This document shows, one piece after another, positions 16,791 to 24,843 of a DNA stretch of 64,000 nt (within the stretch, counting starts at the first letter, position 1; each line of letters opens with the position of its first letter). Both the position numbers and the translations under genes were made by a program. The notes beneath the pieces are model-generated. The model had not been told where the DNA came from and did no database searches. It worked only from the letters and a program-made list of their open reading frames with translations. The stretch comes from Streptomyces goshikiensis (GTDB taxonomy: Bacteria > Actinomycetota > Actinomycetes > Streptomycetales > Streptomycetaceae): the NCBI RefSeq assembly GCF_014650555.1, contig NZ_BMVE01000014.1, positions 62,001 to 126,000 on the forward strand, read 5' to 3'.

Positions 16791-17753
16791 ATGAACAGCC
16801 TGTCCGAGTCAGGGAACGAGGGCGTCCGGTCCGGTCCGGAGCTGAGCGTGGTCGTGGGGGAGCGGCGCCAGCTGATCAACCTCGCCTACCGGCTGCTCGG
16901 TTCGCTCGCCGATGCCGAGGACGCCGTGCAGGAGACGTACTCCCGCTGGTACGCGATGTCGCGCAAGCAGCAGGAGGCCATCGAGTCGCCCGGCGCGTGG
17001 CTGACGACGGTGGCCAGCCGTGTCTGCCTGGACGTGCTCGGCTCGGCGCGGGCGCGGCGCGAGCGCTACGTCGGTACGTGGATACCCGAGCCGCTGCCTG
17101 ACCGTTCGGAGCGGGTCGTCGGGCGGGCGGACGACGACGGAACCGGGTCGGCCGACTCGGCTGACCCGGCCGACCGGATCACCCTGGACGAGTCGGTGAG
17201 CATGGCCTTCCTCGTCGTCCTGGAGTCCATGACGCCTGCCGAGCGCGTGGCGTTCATCCTCCACGACGTCTTCCGCTACCCCTTCGCCGAGGTCGCCGAG
17301 ATCGTCGGCCGGAGCCCCGCCGCGTGCCGGCAGTTGGCATCGTCGGGCCGCCGGCGCATCCGAGCCGAGCGCGCCACGGCGGCTCCGGCGGGAGGCCCCG
17401 CCGGACAGGCGGGCCTGGTGCGGAACTTCAAAGAGGCGTGGGAGAACAAGGACATCGAGGCCCTCGTCGGTCTCCTCGACCCCGGGGCCATCATGACGGC
17501 CGACGGCGGTGGCATGGTCGGCACCGTCCTGCACCCGGTCGAAGGCGCCGAGGACATCGCTGCGTACCTGATCCACATCGCCGGCAAGGCGCCGGGGCTG
17601 ACGCTCGCGGAGCGGACGGTCAACGGCCGCCCCGGCTTGGTCGCCCTGTACGGGGGCGCCGCCGTGACCGTGGCCGCGATCGACCTCACGGACGGCCGGG
17701 TCAGCCGCATCTGGGCGGTCCGCAACCCGGAGAAGCTCGGTGCGTGGACCTAG
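16791..17753 (+). CDS. sigJ: SigJ-type ECF sigma factor (ECF41) with SnoaL-like C-terminal domain
   Basis: 320 aa. Region 2 at ~20-90 (LINLAYRLLGSLADAEDAVQ; W-L-T-T-V-A-S-R), region 4 at ~140-200 (VLESMTPAERVAFILHDVF; FAEVAEIVGRSPAACRQLAS). A C-terminal NTF2/SnoaL-like domain (~205-320) replaces a separate anti-sigma factor; it carries the ECF41 hallmarks DGGG near residue 240 and NPEKL at the end. In this class the extension controls activity from within the same chain. Usual ECF41 partners are small oxidoreductases or carboxymuconolactone decarboxylases; here the neighbour is a membrane protein instead. The symbol indicates the family only. Confidence 0.88.
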   Translation: MNSLSESGNEGVRSGPELSVVVGERRQLINLAYRLLGSLADAEDAVQETYSRWYAMSRKQQEAIESPGAWLTTVASRVCLDVLGSARARRERYVGTWIPEPLPDRSERVVGRADDDGTGSADSADPADRITLDESVSMAFLVVLESMTPAERVAFILHDVFRYPFAEVAEIVGRSPAACRQLASSGRRRIRAERATAAPAGGPAGQAGLVRNFKEAWENKDIEALVGLLDPGAIMTADGGGMVGTVLHPVEGAEDIAAYLIHIAGKAPGLTLAERTVNGRPGLVALYGGAAVTVAAIDLTDGRVSRIWAVRNPEKLGAWT

Positions 17754-18018
17754 GCCGGACAGAACCGGGTAGCGCTTCGTGAGCCGGGAAGTTCGCTTCC
17801 CGTACCTGCGACCGTAACTCTTCACAGTGCAGCGCGCGGCTCTCCTCCCGCTTCCCGACTGCTTCATCTGCCCCAACCGGGAAGGCTGGTGAGGGATGTC
17901 CGGTACGCACCTTGGCGCCGGTATCAGTCGTCCGAAACCCCGTGTTCGTGAATCCTTTCGGGCGGCTGGCGCCTCTTATGACCGTCCGGCAGAGTGCCGG
18001 GGCGGAAGGGGAGAAGCC

Positions 18019-18111
18019 ATGGTCGTTGGAATCGCGGTCGCCGTCGGGGCGGTTTTGCTCTGTGCCTGCACGGTCGTCGTACTGCGGAAGTGGGGTCGCG
18101 GGCGTGGCTGA
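18019..18111 (+). CDS. 30-aa single-pass membrane peptide overlapping a sigma gene
   Basis: The ORF encodes MVVGIAVAVGAVLLCACTVV followed by VLRKWGRGRG: one full hydrophobic helix with a basic end. GGAAGGGGAG at 18004-18013 is a strong ribosome site. The stop at 18109-18111 overlaps the GTG start of the next gene (18104), so translation of the sigma factor is probably coupled to it. The peptide might tether or sense at the membrane, or serve only as a translational leader; which cannot be told from sequence. Confidence 0.6.
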   Translation: MVVGIAVAVGAVLLCACTVVVLRKWGRGRG

Positions 18112-18664
18112 TCTGAGGTGGCCCGGCGATCAGCTCGTCTTGGCGGCGCAGCGCGGTGACATCGACTCGCTCGCCGCGCTCGTCGCCGGCTCGTACCCGA
18201 ATGTGCAGCGGTTCGCGCACTCTCTCTGTGCCACACCGCAGGACGCCGAGGACGCGGCGCAGGAAGCGCTGATCATCCTCTACCGGAAGATCGGGATGCT
18301 GCGGGCGTCCGGCGCCTTGGCGTCATGGATGTTCCGCATCGTCCGCAACGAGTGTCTCCGGCGCGCGCGAACGATGCTCCGCAATCCCCCTCCGCCGCGG
18401 GACACCACCGCCGTGGAGTCTGCCGAGGAGGAGGTGTTGCGGCGGCTGGAGGCGGAGCGGGTGGCCGCCGCCGTCGCCGCGCTGCCCGAGGACCAGCGGC
18501 GTGTGCTCGTCATGCGGGACCTCCAGGGGTACAGCGGCCGGATGACGGCCGACGCGCTGGGCCTCAGTACGGCGGCGATGAAGTCACGACTGCACCGGGC
18601 CCGGGCGACGGTCCGCTCCCTGCTGTCCGCAACGGTCCCCGTGGGCTCCGGACTGGAGGGCTGA
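18104..18664 (+). CDS. ECF-type RNA polymerase sigma factor
   Basis: 186 aa, the usual ECF length. Region 2 at ~10-80 (VLAAQRGDIDSLAALVAGSY; TPQDAEDAAQEALIILYRKI; SWMFRIVRNECLRRAR) and region 4 at ~115-175 (VAALPEDQRRVLVMRDLQGY; DALGLSTAAMKSRLHRARAT). It directs RNA polymerase to a small regulon. GTG 18104 is inferred from the overlap with the membrane peptide. Its stop overlaps the ATG of the next gene (18662-18666), so the three genes form one operon. No classical anti-sigma factor with ZAS motif is present; the downstream Cys-containing membrane protein could take that role. Confidence 0.87.
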   Translation: MADLRWPGDQLVLAAQRGDIDSLAALVAGSYPNVQRFAHSLCATPQDAEDAAQEALIILYRKIGMLRASGALASWMFRIVRNECLRRARTMLRNPPPPRDTTAVESAEEEVLRRLEAERVAAAVAALPEDQRRVLVMRDLQGYSGRMTADALGLSTAAMKSRLHRARATVRSLLSATVPVGSGLEG

Positions 18665-19032
18665 TGAGTGGGAAGGACGGGGGAACGGGGCCCGACTTCT
18701 CCAGCTCCTCGCTGCCCCGCCACCTCGCTCGCGGTGCGGTGGGGTTCGGTGGCCTGATCGCCTCGATCGCGCTGGTTCCGAGCCTCGGACCGCTGGCCCT
18801 GTTGTTGCCGATCGGCGTGCTTGCGCTGCGGGGCTGCCCGATGTGCTGGACGATCGGACTGTTGCAGACGCTCTCCCGTGGCCGCCTGCGACGTTCCTGC
18901 GAGGGCGGGACCTGCGAGCTGTCGGTCGCGCCCCGACCGACGGGTCGTCACCCGGCGGCGCGGTCCCGGCCGGCCGCCGGCCCGGTCAGCTGGCTGGGTG
19001 CGAAGGGCCAGTCGTCGAGGGTGGGGGAGTAG
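18664..19032 (+). CDS. Small membrane protein with conserved Cys motifs, ECF-sigma partner
   Basis: 122 aa. Two adjacent hydrophobic segments at ~22-52 (GAVGFGGLIASIALVPSLGP, LALLLPIGVLALRG) lead into CPMCWTIGLLQTLSRG and RRSCEGGTCEL, a pattern I have seen in streptomycete proteins encoded right after this type of sigma factor. The C-P-M-C and C-x5-C pairs could bind metal or form disulfides, so a role in redox or metal sensing and sigma control is a reasonable guess. Start ATG overlaps the sigma stop. The tail after ~90 is low-complexity. Confidence 0.7.
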   Translation: MSGKDGGTGPDFSSSSLPRHLARGAVGFGGLIASIALVPSLGPLALLLPIGVLALRGCPMCWTIGLLQTLSRGRLRRSCEGGTCELSVAPRPTGRHPAARSRPAAGPVSWLGAKGQSSRVGE

Positions 19033-19096
19033 AGGGCGGAATCGCGTGGACACCCCCAGAGCTCGGTTTTCGAACGCCGGGAGCCGGGCCCTGCGC

Positions 19097-19117
19097 GCTG
19101 GGGAGAAATCCCCCAGC
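19097..19117 (+). terminator. Terminator hairpin after the sigma operon
   Basis: GCTGGGG (19097-19103), loop AGAAATC, CCCCAGC (19111-19117), followed by CTTT. A perfect 7-bp GC stem 65 bp downstream of the last operon gene. Confidence 0.7.
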
Positions 19118-19679
19118 CTTTGTGCCGCGCCGCGCCTACCTAGCCCGCGCTGGGCGGGCTTCCTACGAAGCCCCGCGTTGCTCCCTCGCTCGGCGGACCG
19201 GGCCCCGGGCGTGGGAGGTCCGCGTAGGCCCGGGCCCGTACGCCTGGAATACGACGCAGCGCAATGCGGTGCCGACCGTCGGCTAGCGGGTCGAGCCGAG
19301 AAGGCCGGACTCACCCGCCCTCCCGCGCCAGGCCACGGCAGCCGCGCCCGAGCCCCTGGACTGCATCGCCTGAACAGCGCGGCCCAGGTCCCGAGCCGTC
19401 CGACGCACCTGCGGCCGGCCGTACAAATGTGTCGGGTGGCTGTCGGAGTTCGCGGGGGAGGCCCGTGCCAGGCGCGGACCTCCCCGCGGGCATCTCAGCC
19501 CTCTTCGATACCGGCGCGGCCGAGTCCGTCGTCAAGGGTGATGCAGAACGCGACGAGAAGAACCATCATCGAGACGAGGCCCTGTGATCACCAACTGCCG
19601 CCCGAACCGGCAGACATACGCTGCCGCTGAACGTGAACGAAGCCCTGAGTGTTCTCTCGGACATTGGGTGGTGTCGCCA
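19118..19679. other. Intergenic region, no gene seen
   Basis: About 560 bp with open frames in all phases but only Arg/Pro/Ala-rich shadow translations. No promoter, repeat or gene remnant could be defended. Confidence 0.45.
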
Positions 19680-20045
19680 TCAGGAAGACACGGTCAATGC
19701 CAGCGAGGCGACGGCGGTGGCGAAGTAGAAACCGGGAAACGCGAGGTTGTAGAGCACGCGGGCGCGCAGATGGAAGGCGAGCGCGCCCAGGTAGAGGAGG
19801 ACGAGACCGCAGGCCGCGGCGGCGCCGAGGAAGCGCGGTGCGGCGTCGAAGAGGCTGAGGAGGAGGCCCGCCGCACCGGCCAGCTTGAGGGCGGCCAGCC
19901 AGGGCAGCCAGGATCGGGGGACGCCCACCTCCGCTGAGTTGGCCACCACGAAGCGTGCCCCGGTGAGGTCGGCGGTCGCGATACCGACGTTGAGGGCTGC
20001 GGTGAGCAGGGTGACGACGAGGAGCGCGAGCTGGGTGCCGGTCAT
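19680..20045 (-). CDS. DoxX-like membrane protein
   Basis: 121 aa with four hydrophobic helices: ~5-24 (LALLVVTLLTAALNVGIATA), ~46-65 (WLPWLAALKLAGAAGLLLSL), ~70-92 (FLGAAAACGLVLLYLGALAF) and ~100-119 (NLAFPGFYFATAVASLALTV). This is the DoxX-like (PF13564) layout; the second helix has the W-L-A-A-L-K-x-x-G-A pattern of the group. These proteins are integral membrane oxidoreductase-associated or stress proteins of unclear activity. Starts at ATG 20045, divergent by 60 bp from a LysR regulator, which probably controls it. Confidence 0.82.
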   Translation of the reverse strand: MTGTQLALLVVTLLTAALNVGIATADLTGARFVVANSAEVGVPRSWLPWLAALKLAGAAGLLLSLFDAAPRFLGAAAACGLVLLYLGALAFHLRARVLYNLAFPGFYFATAVASLALTVSS

Positions 20046-20105
20046 GCATTCAGGGTCCGCGGGGACGTCGTCACCGTCCAATACCTGCTTCTATAACCTG
20101 GTGGC

Positions 20106-20987
20106 ATGGACCTGGATACGCGTCTGCTCCGGTACTTCGCTGTGGTGGCGGAGGAGGGCAGCCTGACCGGTGCGGCGGAGAGGCTGTTCGTCTCGCAGCC
20201 TGCGCTGACCAAGCAGATCCGGCGCCTGGAGGATGGTCTCGGGGTGCGGCTCTTCACGCGTTCGCGGTCGGGGATGACGCTGACCGAGGCTGGTCGGGAG
20301 CTTGCCTCGCGGGTGCCCGCACTGCTGGAGGGCTGGGACGAGGCGGTGCGGGCAACCGGGCGGGCGGCGCGGGTGTTGCGCCTGGGCTTTCTGGACGCGG
20401 GCGCGGTGGGGGTCGTACCTGAGGTCATCGCCGAGTTCCGCCGGGCGCGGCCGGAGTGGCGGGTGGAACTCCGGCAGTGCGCCTGGTCGGACCCGAGCGC
20501 GGGCCTGGCCCGGGGTGAGGTGGATGCGGCAGTGGTGCGTCTGCCGTTTCCGGGGCAGGAGCGTTTGACGGTGCGGGAGTTGTTCGTTGAGGAGCGTGGG
20601 GTGCTGCTACCGGCTCGGCATCCGCTCGCGAACAGCGAGACGGTGGAGTTCCGGGAGCTGTTGGACGAGCCGTTCGTCGCGGCCGGAGCCGAGACCGGAG
20701 CCTGGAGGGAGCACTGGCTGGCCACGGAGGAGCGGGACGGGCACCCCGTCCGGGTGGGGGCGGTCACCAGCCGTCCCGACGAGTGGCTCGGGGCGGTGGC
20801 CGGCGGCTGCGTGGCCCTGGCCCCGGCGTCGGCGGCCCGTTTCTACTGCCATCCGGACGTGGTGTTCCGTCCAGTCTCCGGGGTCTCACCCAGCCGGGTG
20901 GGGCTGGCCCGGCCTCGGGGGCGGATGCACGAGGCGGCACTGGATGAGCTGCTGGAGGCCATCGCGCGGCGGCTGAGCCGGAGCTGA
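20106..20987 (+). CDS. LysR-family transcriptional regulator
   Basis: 293 aa. N-terminal winged helix-turn-helix at ~1-62 (LLRYFAVVAEEGSLTGAAER; FVSQPALTKQIRRLEDGLGV), linker helix, and periplasmic-binding-protein-like effector domain from ~88 (LRLGFLDAGAVGVVPEVIAE; LARGEVDAAVVRLPF). LysR proteins bind as tetramers in the intergenic region of the divergent target, here the DoxX-like gene, and respond to a small molecule. The 60-bp gap holds ATAC-N-TGCTTCTATAACC, a loose T-N11-A match. Protein is full length for the family. Confidence 0.9.
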   Translation: MDLDTRLLRYFAVVAEEGSLTGAAERLFVSQPALTKQIRRLEDGLGVRLFTRSRSGMTLTEAGRELASRVPALLEGWDEAVRATGRAARVLRLGFLDAGAVGVVPEVIAEFRRARPEWRVELRQCAWSDPSAGLARGEVDAAVVRLPFPGQERLTVRELFVEERGVLLPARHPLANSETVEFRELLDEPFVAAGAETGAWREHWLATEERDGHPVRVGAVTSRPDEWLGAVAGGCVALAPASAARFYCHPDVVFRPVSGVSPSRVGLARPRGRMHEAALDELLEAIARRLSRS

Positions 20988-21238
20988 CGTCGGGTCCGAC
21001 AGACCGCCGACGCGCGACCGCCAAGGACCTCGACGCGGGGTTGGGCGGCCCCACCAAGTGGTGGGAGGAAGTGCTGCCGTTCGGCACGGTGTGGGGGTCG
21101 AACATGTCTTCGGACGGGGATTTCGGAGTCAATATCATGGCGAATGACGCCGACAGCCACACTGACTACTGGAGAGATCACTCCTTGAGCATCGAGAACC
21201 AGGCAGAAGTGGTCGGCGGCCGTTTTGACAAGTCAAGC

Positions 21239-21814
21239 GTGGCTGACACGAGGGCGACCGGCCGCCGCATCCGCCGGACCACGAAGACGATCAGAGGCAC
21301 CGCACTCGCCGTCGCTCTCACCGGCCTGCTGTCCCCACCGTCTGTGGGGTGTTCCACCGTGAAGGAGCTCGACTACACGCCGGTGCGGATGGATCTCGAA
21401 CCGGCCCGTACGAAGACCAAGCAGGTCTCCAGCAGCCTCCTGGAGATGACCGGCGTCGAGGGCAAGGTGAGCGAACCCGGTCCGAGCGTCACCCGCTGCC
21501 GCGAGTACGGCGACGACCTGTTCTCCATGTCCCACCCCTGGTCGGTCTACGAGATCACCGACGAGCAGGTCGAGGCAGGTCTCATCAACCTGCGTAAGGC
21601 GCTCAACGGGAACGGCTGGAAGATCACCAAAGACGGCAAGGCCAACAGCCAGGCACAGGACCCGGAGATCTACGCCGAGAACGATGCCGAGCAGTTCGCG
21701 CTGCACGTGACCGGCAACAAGAAGTCCGCCACCGGGAACGCCATGATCCTCTTCAAGGTCGTCTCGAAGTGCTTCAAGGCGGAGTCCGCGAAGTCCCTCG
21801 ACGGCGAGTACTGA
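21239..21814 (+). CDS. Putative lipoprotein, ~191 aa
   Basis: The frame is open from 21041, but GTG 21239 gives a proper secretion signal: basic n-region (ATGRRIRRTTKTIRG), hydrophobic TALAVALTGLLSPP and a lipobox-like SVGC at residue ~38. The mature part is charged and Ser/Lys-rich (TKTKQVSSSLLEMTGVEG; CREYGDDLFSMSHPWSVYEI; LRKALNGNGWKI), with a Cys pair (~86 and ~182) and conserved Trp, typical of streptomycete lipoproteins of unknown role. Alternative starts are ATG 21137 and 21041, which would leave an improbably long n-region. Confidence 0.65.
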   Translation: MADTRATGRRIRRTTKTIRGTALAVALTGLLSPPSVGCSTVKELDYTPVRMDLEPARTKTKQVSSSLLEMTGVEGKVSEPGPSVTRCREYGDDLFSMSHPWSVYEITDEQVEAGLINLRKALNGNGWKITKDGKANSQAQDPEIYAENDAEQFALHVTGNKKSATGNAMILFKVVSKCFKAESAKSLDGEY

Positions 21815-21827
21815 GCGGCACCCGGGG

Positions 21828-22188
21828 GTGCCTCAGGGGGCACCGGTACGTCCCGGCCAGGCCGGCGGAAGCCTAGGTCCGAGGCGGCGGTTCCTCGGGT
21901 TCGCGACGGGAGCGGCCACTGCCGCAGGGCTCGGCACCGTGGGCGGCTGCGCGAACGACGGCGGGGCGGGGCAGCGGCCCGGTCCGGCCGGGCGTCGCCG
22001 CCCGCCGGGCCGGACGACAAGACGCCCGCGAGAGGGGCACGGGGCGTCGGCGTGAAGGCCGAGAACTCCCGTCCGGGCCAAGCCGACTTGGCCGTGACCA
22101 AGGCGGGCCCGGCGCGTGGGATCGAGGGGTACCCCATCGCACCGAACCGGCTGTCCGTCTCCGCACCACGCAGGCCGGCTGCGTAGTC
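21828..22188 (+). pseudogene. 5' fragment of a Tat/lipoprotein with N,N-dimethylformamidase-like start
   Basis: One frame reads RRRFLGFATGAATAAGLGTV then GGCAND, a Tat-type lipoprotein signal with lipobox VGGC. After ~21970 the sense moves to another frame: VKAENSRPGQADLAVTKAGP and RGIEGYP, which resembles the opening of the secreted N,N-dimethylformamidase beta-like domain proteins (ENxxPG...GPxRGIEGYAD). A stop follows at ~22188. With a frame change and loss of the remaining several hundred residues it is a truncated gene. Confidence 0.55.
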
Positions 22189-22304
22189 GCCGAGCTCGGC
22201 CCGCTCCGTCCGCATCCCGGCGCGGTCCTGTCGCGGCCAGGTGGCTCCGGTCCCGGGCCCCGCCGTGCGGATGCGCGGCGGGACCCGGTGACGGCTGGGA
22301 GGCG

Positions 22305-23246
22305 TCAGTCGTTGAACGCCGTGGCGACGGCTTCTCCAAGCTGGTTCAGGACGTCCCGTGAGAGCTGCACCGACCCGGTGAACGAGAAGAAGGCGTGGAT
22401 GGCGCCCCTCACCGGGAGGTGCTGGACCGGCACGCCGGCCGCGGCGAGCCTTTGCGCGTACCGGTCACCCTGGTCCCGCAGCGGATCGTGCTCAGCGGTG
22501 ACGATGACGGCCGGCGGCAGGCCGGCCAGGTCGTCGGCGCGCGCCGGCGAGACGCGCGGGTCGGCCCCTTCGTCGGGCGTGGCGAGGTAGAGGCCCCAGA
22601 ACCATTCGAGCCAGGCACGGGTCAGCAGAGGTCCGGCCATGTTCTCGTGCATCGAGGGGCTGTCGTCGAACCGGTCGACCGCTGGATACGCCAGGACCTG
22701 CAGGGCGATTCGCGGCCCCCCGCGGCGCCGGGCTTCCTGCGCGAGGGCGGCGGCGAGGTTGCCGCCGGCGCTCTCGCCGAACACCGCGATGTTCTGCCCG
22801 TCGCCGCCGAAGCTGTCGGCGTTGGCCGCGACCCAGCTGAGGGCGGCGTAGGCGTCTTCTATCGCGGCTGGGAAGCGGTGTTCCGGGGCGAGTCGGTAGT
22901 CGACGGAGACCACGATCGTGCCGGAGCGGTTGGCCATGGTGCGGGCGATGTGGTCCTGGCTGTCCAGGTCCCCGAGGACCCACCCGCCGCCGTGGAAGAA
23001 GACCGTCACGGGCAACTGCCCGGAGCTTGAGGCGCCGGCGGGGGTGTAGACGCGGACGGGGACCTCGATGCCTTCAGCGGCGGCCACGGTGTCGTGAACG
23101 CTGCTGACCGTCTCGGGGTCACCTGCGAGGGTGGCGAGGCTGCTCGCGAGGGCGCGGTTCTCCCCGACCGTCTGGCTCTCTGGTGCGGGGTCTCCGCCTT
23201 CGGCCAACTCTTTGAGCAGGGCGTCGATCTGAGGGTCAAGAGACAT
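22305..23246 (-). CDS. Alpha/beta-hydrolase fold-3 esterase (HSL family)
   Basis: 313 aa. Oxyanion motif VTVFFHGGGWVLGD (~80-93), nucleophile elbow VFGESAGGNLAAAL (Ser ~158), and the catalytic Asp in AEHDPLRDQGD (~256) with His in VRGAIHAFF (~285) complete the hormone-sensitive-lipase-type triad. These cytoplasmic enzymes hydrolyse short acyl or aryl esters. Start ATG 23246 was chosen because upstream frame extends through the divergent promoter. It is divergent from a TetR regulator, with a perfect 26-bp palindrome between them, so expression is probably TetR-repressed and induced by an ester or its product. Confidence 0.92.
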   Translation of the reverse strand: MSLDPQIDALLKELAEGGDPAPESQTVGENRALASSLATLAGDPETVSSVHDTVAAAEGIEVPVRVYTPAGASSSGQLPVTVFFHGGGWVLGDLDSQDHIARTMANRSGTIVVSVDYRLAPEHRFPAAIEDAYAALSWVAANADSFGGDGQNIAVFGESAGGNLAAALAQEARRRGGPRIALQVLAYPAVDRFDDSPSMHENMAGPLLTRAWLEWFWGLYLATPDEGADPRVSPARADDLAGLPPAVIVTAEHDPLRDQGDRYAQRLAAAGVPVQHLPVRGAIHAFFSFTGSVQLSRDVLNQLGEAVATAFND

Positions 23247-23316
23247 GGCGGTCACCGTCCTGAAGGCTGCCGGAGCACGGCAGATTGGAATCACTGCTCC
23301 AGTTCCTACGCCCTTC

Positions 23317-23342
23317 AGAGTTGGAATGGCAATTCCAACTCT
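23317..23342. promoter_or_regulatory. TetR operator palindrome
   Basis: AGAGTTGGAAT (23317-23327), GGCA, ATTCCAACTCT (23332-23342): a perfect 11-bp inverted repeat centred 28 bp upstream of the TetR start and 83 bp from the esterase start. A half copy, AGATTGGAAT, lies at 23282-23291, closer to the esterase. This is the expected place and form of a TetR binding site. Confidence 0.9.
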
Positions 23343-23357
23343 TGGTACGGTGGACGC

Positions 23358-23993
23358 ATGAACTCGCCAGCGGACGTCGAAGAGCCGGAACGGCGCCGAC
23401 TCACCAAACCCGGCCGGAAGACCCGTGACCGCATCATCGAGGCCGCCGCTGAGTTGATGTTCCACCACGGTGTCGGGGGCACGAGCATCCCGGACATCCA
23501 GGCAGCCGCCGGAGTCAGCGCCTCGCAGATCTACCACTACTTCGGCGACAAGCGGGGCTTGGTCCTCGCCGTGGTCAACTTCCAGACCGACACCAAGCTC
23601 GACCAGCAGCGCCCGCTGCTGGACAAGCTGGACAGCATCGACGCACTGCGGGCCTGGTGCGACACGGCGGCTGACCGGCAGGACGCCATGGGGTGCGTGG
23701 GTGGCTGCGAGATCGGTTCGCTCGCCAGCGAACTCGCCGAGAGAGACCCCTCGGCCCGTACCGACCTCTCCGCCTCCTTCGACCGGTGGGAACTCCCCAT
23801 CAGGTCGGGGCTCGTCCGCATGCAGACCCGCGGCGAGCTGAGCGAGCGCGCCGATGTCGCCGCACTGGCCACCGCCCTGATGGCCGCCATCCAGGGCGGC
23901 ATGCTGCTGGCACAAGTCCGCCGGTCGAGCACCCCGTACCGGCACGCCGTGTCCGCGGTGATCGACCACATCGAGAGCTACGTCGTTCAGTGA
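23358..23993 (+). CDS. TetR/AcrR-family regulator
   Basis: 211 aa. N-terminal TetR domain at ~19-65 with RDRIIEAAAELMFHHGVGGT, SIPDIQAAAGVSASQIYHYF and GDKRGLVLAVV; helical ligand-binding domain to the end, with a CVGGCEIGSLASEL segment that is typical of the TetR_C_6/LmrA-YxaF group. It should bind the palindrome immediately upstream and repress itself and the divergent esterase until a small hydrophobic ligand binds. ATG 23358. Confidence 0.9.
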   Translation: MNSPADVEEPERRRLTKPGRKTRDRIIEAAAELMFHHGVGGTSIPDIQAAAGVSASQIYHYFGDKRGLVLAVVNFQTDTKLDQQRPLLDKLDSIDALRAWCDTAADRQDAMGCVGGCEIGSLASELAERDPSARTDLSASFDRWELPIRSGLVRMQTRGELSERADVAALATALMAAIQGGMLLAQVRRSSTPYRHAVSAVIDHIESYVVQ

Positions 23994-24000
23994 CCGCTCA

Positions 24001-24141
24001 GTCCCGACCGAGACGATCGAGGGCCTGGTCGACGACGTCCGGCAGTGGAACGTCGAGTTCAGGGTGGAAGCCGCCGAGCGGGACCTGCTGCGCTCACTGC
24101 AAGGAGCGGTGAAGGACGTCGTCCAACGCCGGGCGGGGTGA
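24001..24141 (+). pseudogene. Coding-like fragment, ~46 codons without start
   Basis: The frame reads ETIEGLVDDVRQWNVEFRVE then AAERDLLRSLQGAVKDVV before TGA at 24139. It has the composition of real amphipathic helices but no start codon. It directly follows the TetR stop in a different frame and could be the tail of an unrelated gene left after a deletion. Confidence 0.3.
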
Positions 24142-24283
24142 GCCGGCCGCCGAGAACGGTTGTCGGTGGGTTCTGAGAACGACCGCAGGTCGCAGCCCTG
24201 GAACTGTCGGTGAGAAGTAGGGACGGGCTGGTGCCCTTGTCTCGCGGTTCCGGTGCCGAAATTTCAGGACCGCAGGGTTCACC

Positions 24284-24673
24284 ATGAGTGATGATCCCGT
24301 CATGAACAGGATGGTTGATCTCGATGAGGTGGCTGCGGTCTTGGCCAGTAGGGTGCCGGGGTGGAGGTCGGCCGGCCTCGAAGCGGGCCAGGTGACGTGG
24401 AGGGATGCCGAGGCGTCGTGGCCCCAGTCTCTGGAGACCGACAGGGCTCGGGTCCTCGACCCCGACTCGGTTGGCGTGGCCATCTCGGGTCCGGGAGGGG
24501 CCGAGCTGTCGGTCGTACTGTTCCGGGGCGGCTGGGCCGACGTGGACTTCATCGCCGGCCTCGACGACGCAGGCTGCCTCCCGGCCTCGGACGTCGCCTC
24601 AGCATCCGACTTCGAGGTCCGGATGGACAAGTGGGTCGCCCGTGTCTTCGGGGTCCGCAGAGGCGCTCAGTGA
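24284..24673 (+). CDS. Hypothetical protein, 129 aa
   Basis: A soluble acidic protein. Features: N-terminal helix (VDLDEVAAVLASRVPGW), Trp residues at regular places, a strand pair VGVAISGPGGAELSVVLFRG at ~63-82, then GWADVDFIAG. The layout (two-layer alpha/beta with WxDVDF) recalls immunity-type proteins, but I cannot assign a family. ATG 24284; a second ATG at 24302. No operon partner. Confidence 0.55.
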   Translation: MSDDPVMNRMVDLDEVAAVLASRVPGWRSAGLEAGQVTWRDAEASWPQSLETDRARVLDPDSVGVAISGPGGAELSVVLFRGGWADVDFIAGLDDAGCLPASDVASASDFEVRMDKWVARVFGVRRGAQ

Positions 24674-24843
24674 GCGCTGGTCCGTCTCGGTTCAGCTGGC
24701 AGGACGGTGTGCGGCCCGGGCCCGGCCCCGGAGTTCTGGCCCGGACACCATCCGCAACGTAACCGGCGGGTAGCTCTCGCCTCGTCGGACGTCTCGATTC
24801 CCGACATCGGGCCTGCCGTTGGGCGGGAGTGCGGGGCCGGAAG

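Noticed and set aside
16809-17876. Minus-strand open frame opposite the SigJ-type gene
   Set aside because: Complete shadow of a clearly recognisable sigma factor; no ribosome site.
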